Assembly (NCBI GenBank): GCA_026874595.1
Contig: CM049308.1
Location: 11,313,501-11,377,500, forward strand
Origin: Sipunculus nudus
Taxonomy: Eukaryota; Annelida; Sipuncula; Golfingiida; Sipunculidae
DNA length: 64,000 nucleotides
Direction: 5' to 3'
The notes below the pieces were generated by a model that was given only the letters and a program-made list of their open reading frames with translations, was not told the origin of the DNA and made no database searches. The translations under genes and the position numbers were made by a program. Of the stretch, positions 1 through 9,557 are shown piece by piece. Each line of letters opens with the position of its first letter. The stretch's first letter is position 1.

Positions 1-1054
1 ATAATATTGAGAAGTTGACATCCCTGCACCAGAATAACACTAACATATTAGCAGTCATGGCCAATTTACAGCTTAAACATAAAAAAATACTGCATAAGTT
101 ACACTTGACTGAAATTGAAGTGTACTGTTTATTAGCATTATTGCAGTTAACTTTTACGGAGTTTTACAGGCCTTACATTATTATATGACACAGTTACAAA
201 ATTCTCCTCATTAGATCTGGGACATTACGGTGAACAGATAATTGGTGATAAAGTTAAATTAGATGCTTTTTAAGACACACCCGTCATATATATAACTTTT
301 AGTGTCGCCACAGTAACGTATCGGGGCTTTGATGGAATGCACAAAACTCACCATAACTACTTATCAACAGTTTATCTCACCCAATTTTGATTATGGGCAA
401 CATCCACACATTTAATAAGGTCAAGGGTCACTAGGCTACTTTGTGGGGTCTCCAAGATAACTTATGAAGGATTTTGATGTAACTCATCAGAAATGTTAAT
501 CAATAAAATATTTCACCTAAGTTTGATTTCCAGCAAAATTTATTCATAATAAATGAGGTCATAGGTGACCACATTTTGGCAGCACCATGGTGACTTACCA
601 AAAATCCTATGGATTTTCATGAAACTCATACATATTTACTAATAGTTTCCCACCTCAATTTCATTCTCAACAAAATTAAAGCATATATAATGAGGTCGAG
701 GTCACCAGGCTGCTTTGTACAGGCTAATTTGTGACAAGATAATGTAAAAGGAAATTAATGGAATTTGATAAAAATCAATAGAAATATTAATCAATATAAT
801 GTCTCACCTAAGTTCTGTTTCCAGCAGAATCCATGAATATTCAATGAGGTCAGAGGTCACCACAGTTTGGTTGCACCATCCTGACTTACCAAAATCTGAT
901 TGATTTTCAGTTTTCATATAACTGATGATATCATGAGTAAAAACCAATACAGTTTCTCACCTGAATTACATTCTCAGCAAATTCATGTATATTTAATGAG
1001 TCACAAAATATGCAACAGGTGTACTTTGCACCATTTGTGGTGCTCTTGTTTTTA
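1..1054 (+). repeat. Degenerate AGGTCA-bearing interspersed repeat (family B), 3' end intact
   Basis: Blocks of about 140-150 bp recur at roughly 414, 548, 690 and 843, each with AATGAGGTCA-like sequence followed alternately by TAGGCT-ACTTTG or CACA-TTTGG-GCACCAT segments, giving a higher-order period near 290 bp. Related copies occur at about 3700-4020, 8728-9015 and 14091-14515. The 3' end at 1029-1050 is a small hairpin (CACCA-TTTG-TGGTG) followed by CTCTTGTT, the type of terminus seen on many mollusc repeats. No coding potential. The first part is degraded and the left border is not visible. Confidence 0.65.
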
Positions 1055-1073
1055 AATATTTTGTAAATAATAG

Positions 1074-1530
1074 CTTAAAGGGGACCCATTCACCTATCTG
1101 ACATTTATAAACTAAAGGTAATCCCTTGTAGCTTTTAAAAAAATGGGCCAGAAAACCCTGATATCAGGCTGCTTGTTTTTTATTTAAACTTTTTTATTAT
1201 ATGGTGGGGCCTGCCAAAATAAAACAAATTCTGCAAAGGCATCAGGCGGCAAGTCAGATAAGCCAGAGCTCCACAAAAGGCATTTTTTCAACAAGTGACC
1301 TTTCTATATCTGCATATATGAAACCTACCACCTTAGATTACATGATTTTCTGTTTGTCAACATTGCTGTGTTTACAAACAAGTTATTGATAAACAAGCAT
1401 ACATTCTGCACAGAGGCTTATAAGAACCTTTCATAACCAGAAATACCCTTAGATCATTAATATATACACAGAGGAAACCAGGAATCACACAAATTCTTTT
1501 TCCAAAGGTAGGTGAATGGGCACCTTTAAG
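1074..1530. mobile_element. MITE-like element, copy 1 (terminal inverted repeats)
   Basis: The 457-bp element starts CTTAAAGGGGACCCATTCAC and ends with the inverted counterpart (GTGAATGGGCACCTTTAAG), giving terminal inverted repeats of about 25 bp with a few mismatches. Internal sequence is shared, in reverse orientation, with 22938-23262: both contain GCCTCT(N)TGTATG followed by CTTGTTTATC. No transposase frame, so it is non-autonomous. Target duplication is unclear. Confidence 0.65.
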
Positions 1531-2560
1531 TAAGTTTGTACATCTGCAGGATTCAATTTCTATTTTCTGACAGGGAAGTAACACACAGTTATCCTGGTAT
1601 CAGTAAAGCTTGGTGTACCACACATGTGGGTCTTGGGTATGCCATCATCCCTATTGCTGGGTCATGACACTGAGGAACCCTATTTCCTTTGCAGTCCTTG
1701 TCAGAGTGGTAATACTATCAAGAAGATGCATTTCTACAGTACAGCAGAATGTACAACAAAATAAATTAAAGAAAATGTTTGAGTCATTAAAAATGTAACA
1801 TGTAATAACCAGCAAAACCTCATTGACCTAAAAATGATACAGGATTGTATTATTAAAATAGAAATTCCAGATCATTAGTGGTAATTATAGGGGAAAACTA
1901 GAACTGTAGTCAAAGCCTAGATGTATACCCATCCAGGGTCTTACTCAAATATTCCTGGGTCATGGTTTACCAACACAGTTCACAGATGAGCTTTAGAACA
2001 ATATATGGCCATAGCTGGAATAAAAAATTCTTTTTTTTTCTCACAATGGAAAATACACTCCGTGATCAGTGGTAGTACACTTCAGTCGTCCCAGAGCTCC
2101 CTTGTTTCAACTGCTGCTTTGTACAGCAAGTTTATGGGTTTCACCACAGCTGGTACAGAGAAAAGAATTGTAATCAGACCAGTGAGAGTGTGGATTCATA
2201 TGTTTAAAATTTGGAGCTAATGCCATACACTGCCACCATTGGTTTGATTACAATTCTTTTTTTTCTGATTAGATGAGGGGATGGGGGGGGGGGGGGGGGA
2301 TTTGGAACGAGTAGGAATTTGAATGCAAGAATATGTTTGTTCTGTTCTTTTAGTGAAAAAGTATTTTCATTATATGCTCTTATACCATGAACAGTTTTTC
2401 TCAACTTTTAGCCCCTCTAATCAAAACATCACCTTGAAACAGGTTTGTATGGACTCACAGTATATTGTCAGTTATAAAGCCTTTCAGTGTAGTTAATGTT
2501 TTGTATATTTGATCAATCAAACATATAGAAGCATACAGAAAGTTTGTTTTATAATTCCAG
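1531..2560. other. Unassigned region 5' of the first visible MGME1 exon
   Basis: AT-rich sequence that should hold intron and perhaps the missing first exon of MGME1, but I cannot point to a convincing ATG plus donor. It contains a run of 17 G at 2283-2299. The small open frames here look like chance frames. Confidence 0.4.
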
Positions 2561-3438
2561 ATTTAATAGACATCACATTACATACCAACTGTGGCTGGTC
2601 AGCCGAGGAGTTTGTCGTCGAGGTTTTGTGACAAGTCGGCCAGCAGCCAGGAAGAAATCAAAAGATGAGCTGAAACTATGGCAACGAGCAGAGGAGGCTT
2701 TGTTTGGACCAATTGTAGGGACTGGGACTCCCACCAAGGGAGCAAAGGAATTCTTGACTTCTGGACAATTGGACTCCAGCAAATATCCAAGAAAATCTAA
2801 AGCACATTGGCTCAAAAGTAACAGTATTTTATTTGGGCCTATATTAGTATCATATGTCCAGGAAGAGTATATTAAAAATCCTCCGAAGAAAGCAAGAACA
2901 GGTCTGCGCATCGTAGGTGACCAGGATTCAGTTTTGAAAGGGTTTAGCTATGACAGTGAGCAAGAGACTATTGAAGAATCAAGTGAAGATGAACATAATT
3001 CTAATGACACTCACGTTTTACATAATGAGCCCGAAACAGCAGCATCTAAGGAAGACGTGAAAGGTTCTGTGGTACATGATTCATCCATAATTATCTCAGA
3101 GGAGATATCACACCCTGCAAACCCTGCACCTTTAACTAGAGCAGAATTCATTGCACAAAGTGAACTTGCCATGCCTGACATTCAACCAATATTGACATAC
3201 CCTTTGCTTGCGAATAATTCTGATGTTTTACATTATGTGTCAAATGGTTCTGACATGATTTCATTTCCCAGTATTCCACAGTCTTATGATCAAAAGGCTC
3301 GCTTTGACAGCTACTGCCCAAGTGTTTCCACAGTGCTGGACAAGACAAGGCCACCAGAGGCACAGTTCTTGCTTGATCGCTGGAAAGAAAAAATGATTGC
3401 AGAACTGGGAGAGGAAGGATTCCAGAAATATCAAAAAG
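2561..3438 (+). CDS. MGME1: MGME1 orthologue, first visible coding exon
   Basis: Encodes the N-terminal part of mitochondrial genome maintenance exonuclease 1, which trims single-stranded DNA ends in mitochondria. The exon follows a good acceptor (pyrimidine-rich, ending TTCCAG at 2560) and ends at AAAAG|GTATTT, leaving one base of a codon. The frame is open only from a TAG at 2526-2528, there is no ATG before 3171, and the acceptor falls inside the frame, so translation must start in an upstream exon supplying two bases of the first codon. The N-terminal 35 residues are rich in Arg and Lys and contain CRRGFVTS, fitting a mitochondrial presequence. A long, partly acidic linker follows (ESSEDEHNSND near 2980-3010), with two LFGPI motifs (about 2700 and 2830). 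The conserved core begins at the end with LLDRWKEKM and ELGEEGFQKY. About 293 codons here is longer than the matching part of vertebrate MGME1. Identity is strong from the C-terminal 35 residues plus the following exons; the exact 5' border is less sure. Confidence 0.85.
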
Positions 3439-3689
3439 GTATTTATCTATTTACATAGAATATCTTAGGCATAAGGGAAGTTTAAATTACACATTATAAT
3501 CTGAATCAGTGTTTGTACCAAGATTTCATGGTTTTGATTCACAAACTTTTTACTGGATGGTGCTGCCATCTTTTGACTGACATTGAAACAAAAATTATGT
3601 TGTGCCATCTTTACATTTCCAAGATGGTCACCTAGCTCCAAGGGACTTTTTATCCTTTGAATCTACTTCTAGTATACATATAGTCCCCC

Positions 3690-4025
3690 TGATTTATTAT
3701 CTGTTAACCTTTGTGTCACCATGGTAAATTACCATGAAGGATTTTCATGAAACTTGCTGTAAATATCAACCAATCAAATGTTCATTGGAGTCTGATTCTC
3801 AGCAAAATCCACACGTACATGTATTGGTATTCAATGAGGTCACTGGGCTTCTTTGTTCTGTCTTTTAGGAACTGATAGAATTTTCTGAAACTCATGTAAT
3901 TTCATGCTTATTTAATGAGGCCAGAGGTCACGGACTTTGGTGTCCCCAATGAAGACTCACCAAGAATAAGATGTATTATATTGACTTTGCACAGTCTTCC
4001 AACAAAATTATCTCTATAGATTTAT
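3690..4025 (+). repeat. Family B repeat fragment in MGME1 intron 1
   Basis: Shares the series TTAACTTTGTGTC, ATGAAACT, CAGCAAAATCCACACGTA and AATGAGGCCAGAGGTCAC with the repeats at 1-1054 and 14091-14515. It occupies roughly half of the 618-bp intron. No coding potential. Confidence 0.5.
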
Positions 4026-4056
4026 ACATAAGTCCTCCACATATTTCATATTCCAG

Positions 4057-4273
4057 AGCTTCTCAACAGAGGAAGTAACCTACATAAAGCCGTACAGGGA
4101 CACCTGGAGGGGGTTCCTGACACTGAGTTAACGATTAATGAGGAAAATGTGGGACACTGGGAAAGCTTGCGATCTGTGTTTCCTGATGTCACCGACGTCA
4201 AAGCCATTGAATGTCAAGTTAAACACCCGGACCTGAACTACCTGGGATACTTTGATTGTGTGGCCATGTACAG
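4057..4273 (+). CDS. MGME1: MGME1 orthologue, second visible coding exon (nuclease core)
   Basis: Acceptor ATATTCCAG at 4056; donor CAG|GTGAGA at 4274. The exon begins with two bases completing the Glu codon split from the previous exon and ends two bases into an Arg codon, so the frame carries through. It encodes 72 residues of the nuclease core. The segment NLHKAVQGHLEG (His codon at 4083-4085) aligns with the family's conserved histidine, and LNYLGYFDCVA (Asp codon at 4254-4256) with the metal-binding aspartate on the second core strand of the PD-(D/E)XK fold. The catalytic assignments follow what is known of human MGME1; the residues themselves are read directly. The preceding intron is only 618 bp and contains a fragment of the AGGTCA-bearing repeat. 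Confidence 0.95.
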
Positions 4274-4479
4274 GTGAGATATGAAACTTAAAAATAACCT
4301 TGATGTCAGCCATTAGGTCTTTGTCTTCCATGTGTTGTGCTTTATATAATGTTTAGTTCATGTTTTGTATTGTCCTTACAACTGTCCCTGTCCAAATGAT
4401 CTTGTGCAAATTACTTTTTACTCAGCAAGATTGGTCAAACAAATCTTGTGTAGTGGGCGTAAAGAGGGAAATGTGTAAT

Positions 4480-5225
4480 TGTATCCGCCAAAACACATTT
4501 TTGTTTTCAGCCCGCCACCACCACATAGGTTTCTGGAGAACTTCTCTTTATCCTCTGGATCAAATTTGATAGAACTTGGAATTATGATAGGGTCACATGT
4601 GAACTGCTGCGCCCTCATTTGGGATTGACCTCTGACCTTTATCTCTGCAGAACGTCCAACTGTGCATCTGCTTTCACACATAAACCCACATATCTTGGCA
4701 CTCGTTTGACCAATCGGGTGCCATCTACATCCATTTTTGCACAGCTTCCATCTGTTTGTCTGCCTTGGGGTAAAATCACTCATATCTCAGGAATGGTTTG
4801 ACTTATCCACCTGAAATTTTGCATGTGTGTACATCTGATAGACTTTTTTGTTTATAAGACAGATGGCACCACCTACAATCACGTTTATGCTGCAGACATC
4901 CATGCAAATATCTCAGGACTGGTTTGACTTATCAGCCTGGAATTTTGCATGTGTATAGATCATACATAGCTTTTAATTATACACAGAACTGGTGGCACCA
5001 CCTGCAACTACTCTTGCACAGTGTCCATCTGTTTGTCTAACTGGGGTAAAAATTACTCATATCTTGGCAGTGGTTTGACTTATCTGCCTGAAATTTTGCA
5101 TATTTATACATTTAGGATAGATTTCTCTGTTATATTTATGTCAGGTGGTGCCTTTCTGTTTTCTGTTCGTCTGTCTAGGGTAAAATTAACTCAAATCTAA
5201 GGAGTGGTTTGACTTATGCTTATAT
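4480..5225 (+). repeat. Interspersed element with internal degenerate tandem repeats
   Basis: The segment GGTAAAAT-ACTCATATCT...GGTTTGACTTAT-CTGAAATTTTGCAT recurs with GGTTTGACTTAT at 4795, 4921, 5072 and 5206, spacings of 126-151 bp. Preceding GTCCATCTGTTTGTCT motifs repeat with it. This internal repetition and low coding content suggest a non-autonomous element in MGME1 intron 2. The open frames across it are not protein-like. Confidence 0.55.
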
Positions 5226-6444
5226 GCAACACATCTTATGCTATTTCCCCATACCACTCAATCCATGCCTCACTTCATTAATACCACTCTGATTTTGGTG
5301 GATACACATAGTCGCTTGTCGACTACCCACATTCTAGTTTATAGTATTATAAATGATTATGAAATGAATATACTTCACTTTTTGACCTGGTTGCAGGCTT
5401 GGGTCAAGTACAGGGGGTCAGTACTTGAGTACAAGTACAAGTACACGGGGTCTGTACTTGAGTACAAGTACAAGTACTTTTAATTAAAAAAGCAATTTTT
5501 CTGAATATCTATTGATAAAACAATTACCTATATTATACACACTGTTACACAGTCAGATATCAGTACTGGTACACAAAAAAGTGGGTTGATGCTCCAATTG
5601 CTGAAATTTTTTTTTTTTTTGTTATTCTAGGTAATCCAGGGTGACAGTATTCTGAATCTGCCAATTCTGTCACTTATTATAGTAGCTTTAGAATCTCTGT
5701 ACTAGTCTGTCAGGTGTGTAAAACTCACAGCTGATCAGCTAAACAGTCCACCTGAGGGTTGTGTATAGTTCAGTTGTGACAACTCAATTCCAGATTTTCT
5801 GATTACCGACTAGTGGTGGGCCGATTGAGTTTTATCGAAAGTCAGTCAGTTTCCTGCCACTTTCAAGCGCTCGATTAACATAGGCAACTATCGATTACAT
5901 CATATTCATGACTTTTTTTCCCAGAATGCCTATTATCTTATAGGCTAAAATTATTCTTCCATTTTTTACAACATTCAAATAATTAGTCTTTGTTCCCATA
6001 TTAACTTCCATATATAACTGAGTATAACACAGTAGATGCCAGAACAGAGGACTTAATAAACCTCTGTGAACTGGCAGGAAGCTGCAGAATTAGCGTGGAG
6101 TTTTGTAACAGATGTACATTGCACAGTATGGGCGGTATACCGTTAAAAAATTCTCTAGTTTTATTACGTAAACATCGATGTGAGTGTTTTCTGTATTAAT
6201 GAGAATATTCTCTGTTTGCATTCACACGCCAGAAGCCCCACTTACAAAATTTTCCCTGAGTAGGCCTATCATCGCCCCCTTCCGCCTCATTCTCTGTATC
6301 TAGGTCATGCCTCGTTTTGGTAGAGTCACTTATTCTTCTGGCGTTTGTGCTAGACGGACGTGTCGACGGGCCCCTCCCGTCCGTCTGCTTTTGGTTTTCA
6401 CATGTTCGTTGCTTCACTTACTGTAAGTACGCTTTCATTTTCCC

Positions 6445-6828
6445 TTGGCCACTATGGAAGTCTGTTGGACTTGTTTGTCTTGTGGAGCATCTCTCCCTTC
6501 CTGGGATACACACCCCTCTTGTCTCGGCTGTCGCTCCAGTGAGGGCACGTGCCTTGGTGAGGCGGACCCATGTTTTTATTGTCATACATGGCCGCCCTCT
6601 CAATGTGCTCGACTTCATGCATGGTCGACTGCCCTTGATCCCATTGTGCCCTCTCCGGCGCTGTCTTTGACTCCGGTGGCGGGGGCAGGGGGGGCGCCCC
6701 TCCTTCTGAGTCTAGTCAGCTGGCATTACGCTCCCCCTCTGCGGATTCCCTTCTCATTCCAGGCCCTGTCCCTCCTTCCCAGGGCTCTGTCCTCCAGACC
6801 CCTGTTGGGGCTCCGGCTAGAGTTCTAG
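6445..6828 (+). pseudogene. DIRS Gag-like fragment with Cys/His cluster
   Basis: A 127-codon open frame containing CWTCLSCGASLPSW, DTHPSCLGC, GEADPCFYC and PPSQC: an ordered set of C-x2-C, H-x2-C-x2-C and C-x2-C pairs resembling the zinc-binding cluster near the N-terminus of DIRS Gag-like ORF1 proteins. The remainder is proline and leucine rich with no recognisable fold. It ends without joining the reverse transcriptase frame that begins about 400 bases downstream. I infer a truncated ORF1; the ATG chosen is the first in frame and may not be the native start. Confidence 0.5.
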
Positions 6829-7238
6829 CCGCCCCCTCCAGGAAGTGTCCGACCCCTGCCCCTCCCGGGCCCCCCGAGAAGGACCTTGCCGTTTCCCTCA
6901 TTCACCGTCTCTCCAGTTGTTGTGAATCCTTACGGGCAGGTTTTGACAGGCGTCTCGCCCTTACCGATCCTGTATGACTCCTGTACTGGCTCCGGCTGCT
7001 AACCGCTCGGTGGCTCCCGCCCGCCCGTCTGCTCAGGCGTCCGGGTCTCGCCAGACCTCCTCCTTTCGAGGTAAATCCGCTCGGAGGGGTCGCGGCCGTA
7101 AGTGACTCTTCAGGTCCGGTTACCGGCCGCCTTCAGACCTGTTATCCGGCCTGGTGGCGTATCACCTCGCATCCACTAGTTTTAAGCACCATTCGTTTCG
7201 GTTTCAGAGTTTCGTTTTTCACCCCTCCGCCCTGCACG

Positions 7239-7535
7239 GTGTTTCCGTTCATTACTCCCCCGCCCGGGGATCCGAGCAGGTGTCTCTCGCTGGAAAATGC
7301 CATTCGGTCCCTTCTCCTGAAGGGCGCCATTGTCCCGGTCGATCCCGGGACTCCCGGTTTTTATTCCCGCATCTTTCTTGTACCCAAGCCACATGGGCAG
7401 TGGCGCCCGATTATCGATCTGAAGCAACTCAATGCCTTTATTCGACCAACCCGTTTTCGAATGTTCAAAATTCCCGCCGTGCTCCACACCGTCCGCCAGG
7501 GCGACTGGGCATTCAAGATCGATTTAATGGATGCG
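7239..7535 (+). pseudogene. DIRS-type reverse transcriptase, N-terminal fragment
   Basis: The frame reads SLLLKGAIVPV, then GFYSRIFLVPK, QWRPIIDLKQLN and GDWAFKIDLMDA, the fingers and motif A of a reverse transcriptase of the DIRS/Ngaro kind (the aspartate of motif A is in KIDLMDA). Immediately afterwards the frame enters the right inverted terminal repeat, so motifs B-E, including the catalytic YxDD box, are missing. Upstream, related sequence (FRFQSFVFHPS, about 7195-7230) is in another frame, implying a frameshift. The first in-frame codon given is not a true start. It cannot encode a working enzyme. Confidence 0.8.
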
Positions 7536-8727
7536 GGGCTTCTGGCGTGTGAATGCTTACAGAGAATATTCTCATTAATTCAGATAAGCTCACATCCGTT
7601 TACTAACAAAACCATCATTCACGGGGAGGGGAATGGGGGGGTCTATGCAGCAAGTAGAAGTCCTGGATAGTGGTTTAATTCTTGTTAATTATAAATAATT
7701 AAAATGAAACTTTGAAAAGCATATCTTACTGATAATAGGAAAATATAAATAAGGCAAAACTTCTTTTCTTTAGGTAGAATTACTAAGACATGCGGGCTGG
7801 GTTAGGAAAGTACAGTTTCACAGATAATTGCATATTTCTTTATATTTGCCTGAACCGATTACTATTCGATCATTGATCGGTTTGCTTAAACCGATGATTG
7901 ATTATGAAAAAGGAACTGACTCCCACCACTAATACCAACCTGACCTTCTCAGTTACCACAGCTATTTAGCCTGGTGCATGAGCAGATGTAACCTGGGACA
8001 AACTTACTCAGCAGAACTATTAAGTGGGTAGTGTTTCCACAAGCTGTTCGTATAATCAGGTCTGAAGATAGACTATTACAGCTTTTTCCATGTAACAGTA
8101 ATAGTAATAGTAATAGACCCAAAAATTTGAGCTGTAATAGTAATAGTAATAGAAACAGAAGGCAAAGTAATAGAGTAATACATATTACTTTCTATTACTT
8201 CCTATGAGCCCCTTGATCATGAAGCATATCAGCAAATAATGCTGAACAGACTCAGTTCCTATCCAGTAATTGCCCAGGATGTGCCTATTGTGGAGGCAAG
8301 CATGGGCCAGCTGCCACATTGCTGGTGACCACTGGTGCTAATTACATGAGAGTACTGGACAGAGTAGGTCACAGCCAAATAAGTTACCTGGCACAATCTG
8401 ACCTGTGATTAGTAAACCATGGATAAACAGAGGCATATTTGATGTTAAATAGTGTAGGCTATTATTATTGTGACATGTACATCTTGTCTCACATCCATCA
8501 AGTCATATGCTCTGTATTCAATATAATTTAAAAAAAAATACATGTACTTGACTAGTACTTGAAATGTACTTGATTTTTCAAGTACATTTTTTACAAGTAC
8601 AAGTACTGTACTTGGTAAAAAGTACCAAGTACAAGTACAGGCCAAGTATTGAAAATTTTGTACTTGAGTACAAGTACCAAGTACAAGTACATGTACTTGA
8701 CCCAAGCCTGCAGGCTGGTTGACTGTT

Positions 8728-9015
8728 CTTATTTTACGCCCATCTATGATGGGACATATTATGGTATATCCACAGTCTTTTGTCTGCCTGTTTACTTTTA
8801 GTGTGTCTGCAATAACTGACCGGAGCTTTGATGAATTTTCATGAAAATCCCCATAACTACTTGCCAATATATTATCATGCAGTGTTCACTTTTTTGCAAA
8901 ATCCACACATACTTAATAAGGTCAGAGGTCACTAGGCTCTTTTGTGTTGTCCCAGTGATATGATGGATTTTGATCAAATTCAACAGAAATATTAATCTAT
9001 AAAATATCTAGCAAA
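8728..9015 (+). repeat. Family B repeat, 5' part, in MGME1 intron 2
   Basis: Begins next to the outer hAT-like element with a small 5' hairpin (CCCATC-TAT-GATGGG, about 8739-8753), then GGGACATATTATGG and TTACTTTTAGTGT. It contains the exact AGGTCAGAGGTCA at 8919-8931. It aligns well with 14091-14400 and with the window start. Truncated at the palindrome near 9020. Confidence 0.65.
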
Positions 9016-9022
9016 AGTTTGA

Positions 9023-9062
9023 GGGGATAGTGGAACACTATATAGTGTGTTCCACTATCCCC
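9023..9062. repeat. 40-base palindrome
   Basis: 16-bp arms (GGGGATAGTGGAACAC and its exact reverse complement) around TATATAGT. The centre, ACACTATATAGTGT, is itself a perfect palindrome, so two hairpin registers are possible. It lies in intron 2, 362 bases before MGME1 exon 3. Possibly two fused transposon termini. Confidence 0.85.
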
Positions 9063-9424
9063 AGAAACTGTTTGTTTTGATTGATATATTTTGGTCAGGC
9101 CAAATAGCCCATTTTTTGCATCACGGGCAGGAACAGGATAATGCAACATTAAATATGAATGGATTTTGCTGAAAATCAAACTTTTGATATATATATATGA
9201 TTAAATGTAATTATTATTTCAATCATTCATTTTATTAAAAGGACTGGTGTGGGTTTCTATTCACTTGTGCTTAAATTTTCAGTGAAGTTTATAGGAAGTA
9301 CATTCATATTGGGTCACTTGTTTCATTATTACCTTGTGCTGTGTCTCTGTAATACTGATGACATCTTTATAACAAAGATCCTTACAAGTTTTATTTCATA
9401 TTTGACACTTCCTTTTCCTAACAG

Positions 9425-9557
9425 AGATCAGTTGTGTGTAATTGACTGGAAAACATCAAAGAAGAAAAAACGATCCCTGCAGAGTACATTTGACAGTCCC
9501 CTCCAGGTGGCAGCATATGTCGGTGCTTTCAACCAAGATCCCAGATACTCCATGACT
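9425..9557 (+). CDS. MGME1: MGME1 orthologue, third visible coding exon (DWK catalytic motif)
   Basis: Acceptor TTCCTAACAG at 9424 and a consensus donor ACT|GTGAGT at 9558. The first base completes the Arg codon split across intron 2, and the exon ends on a codon boundary. It encodes 44 full codons holding the defining catalytic motif VIDWKTS (Asp codon 9444-9446, Lys codon 9450-9452), the D-x-K pair of the PD-(D/E)XK nucleases. Next come the lysine-rich KKKKR and the RecB-type Q-x3-Y motif in FDSPLQVAAYVGA. All essential residues of this block are intact, with no stop or frameshift. The exon sits between a 5.2-kb transposon-filled intron and a 29.7-kb intron. A 40-base palindrome lies about 360 bases upstream in intron 2. 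Confidence 0.95.

Larger units (their letters stand above)
6168..7603 (+). mobile_element. Internally deleted DIRS-type retrotransposon with inverted terminal repeats
   Basis: Inverted terminal repeats of about 70 bp (6168-6240 against 7533-7603) share AATGAGAATATTCTCTGT and TTCACACGCCAGAAGCCCC with few mismatches. The GC-rich interior differs sharply from the AT-rich flanks. It holds a Gag-like cysteine/histidine cluster and the N-terminal half of a reverse transcriptase, then runs straight into the right repeat. RNase H, methyltransferase-like and tyrosine recombinase regions expected of an autonomous DIRS element are absent. Inverted terminal repeats with this RT type fit DIRS rather than LTR elements. 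Confidence 0.75.
5811..7931 (-). mobile_element. hAT-type non-autonomous element, copy 1, split by a DIRS insertion
   Basis: Begins TAGTGGTGGGCCGATTGAG and ends CCCACCACTA; the terminus fits the hAT consensus YARNG. The flanks TTACCGAC (5803-5810) and ATACCAAC (7932-7939) match at 6 of 8 bases, consistent with an aged 8-bp target duplication. Both arms align, in reverse complement, with the copy at 25073-25975. Without the retrotransposon inside, the element would be about 0.7 kb. Subterminal CGATTA/TAATCG motifs are repeated at both ends. Confidence 0.8.
5394..8710. mobile_element. hAT-like non-autonomous element, outermost of a three-level nest
   Basis: Ends are inverted copies of CAGGCTTGGGTCAAGTAC (5394-5411 and 8693-8710). 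Both subterminal regions are dense arrays of AAGTACAAGTAC-like hexamers (5405-5480 and 8540-8700), the usual layout of hAT subterminal repeats. The motif CTGGTTG flanks the left end directly (5387-5393) and recurs at 8715-8721, four bases past the right end, as a possible degraded target duplication. The interior is interrupted by the element at 5811-7931. An AGTAAT-rich stretch at about 8092-8205 also lies inside. No transposase seen. Confidence 0.7.

Noticed and set aside
4418-4783. 121-codon minus-strand open frame
   Set aside because: Lies largely in an interspersed repeat and resembles no protein family.
8445-8867. 140-codon minus-strand open frame
   Set aside because: Covers the AAGTAC subterminal array of the outer hAT-like element; composition is low-complexity (VLVL, CTCTW).
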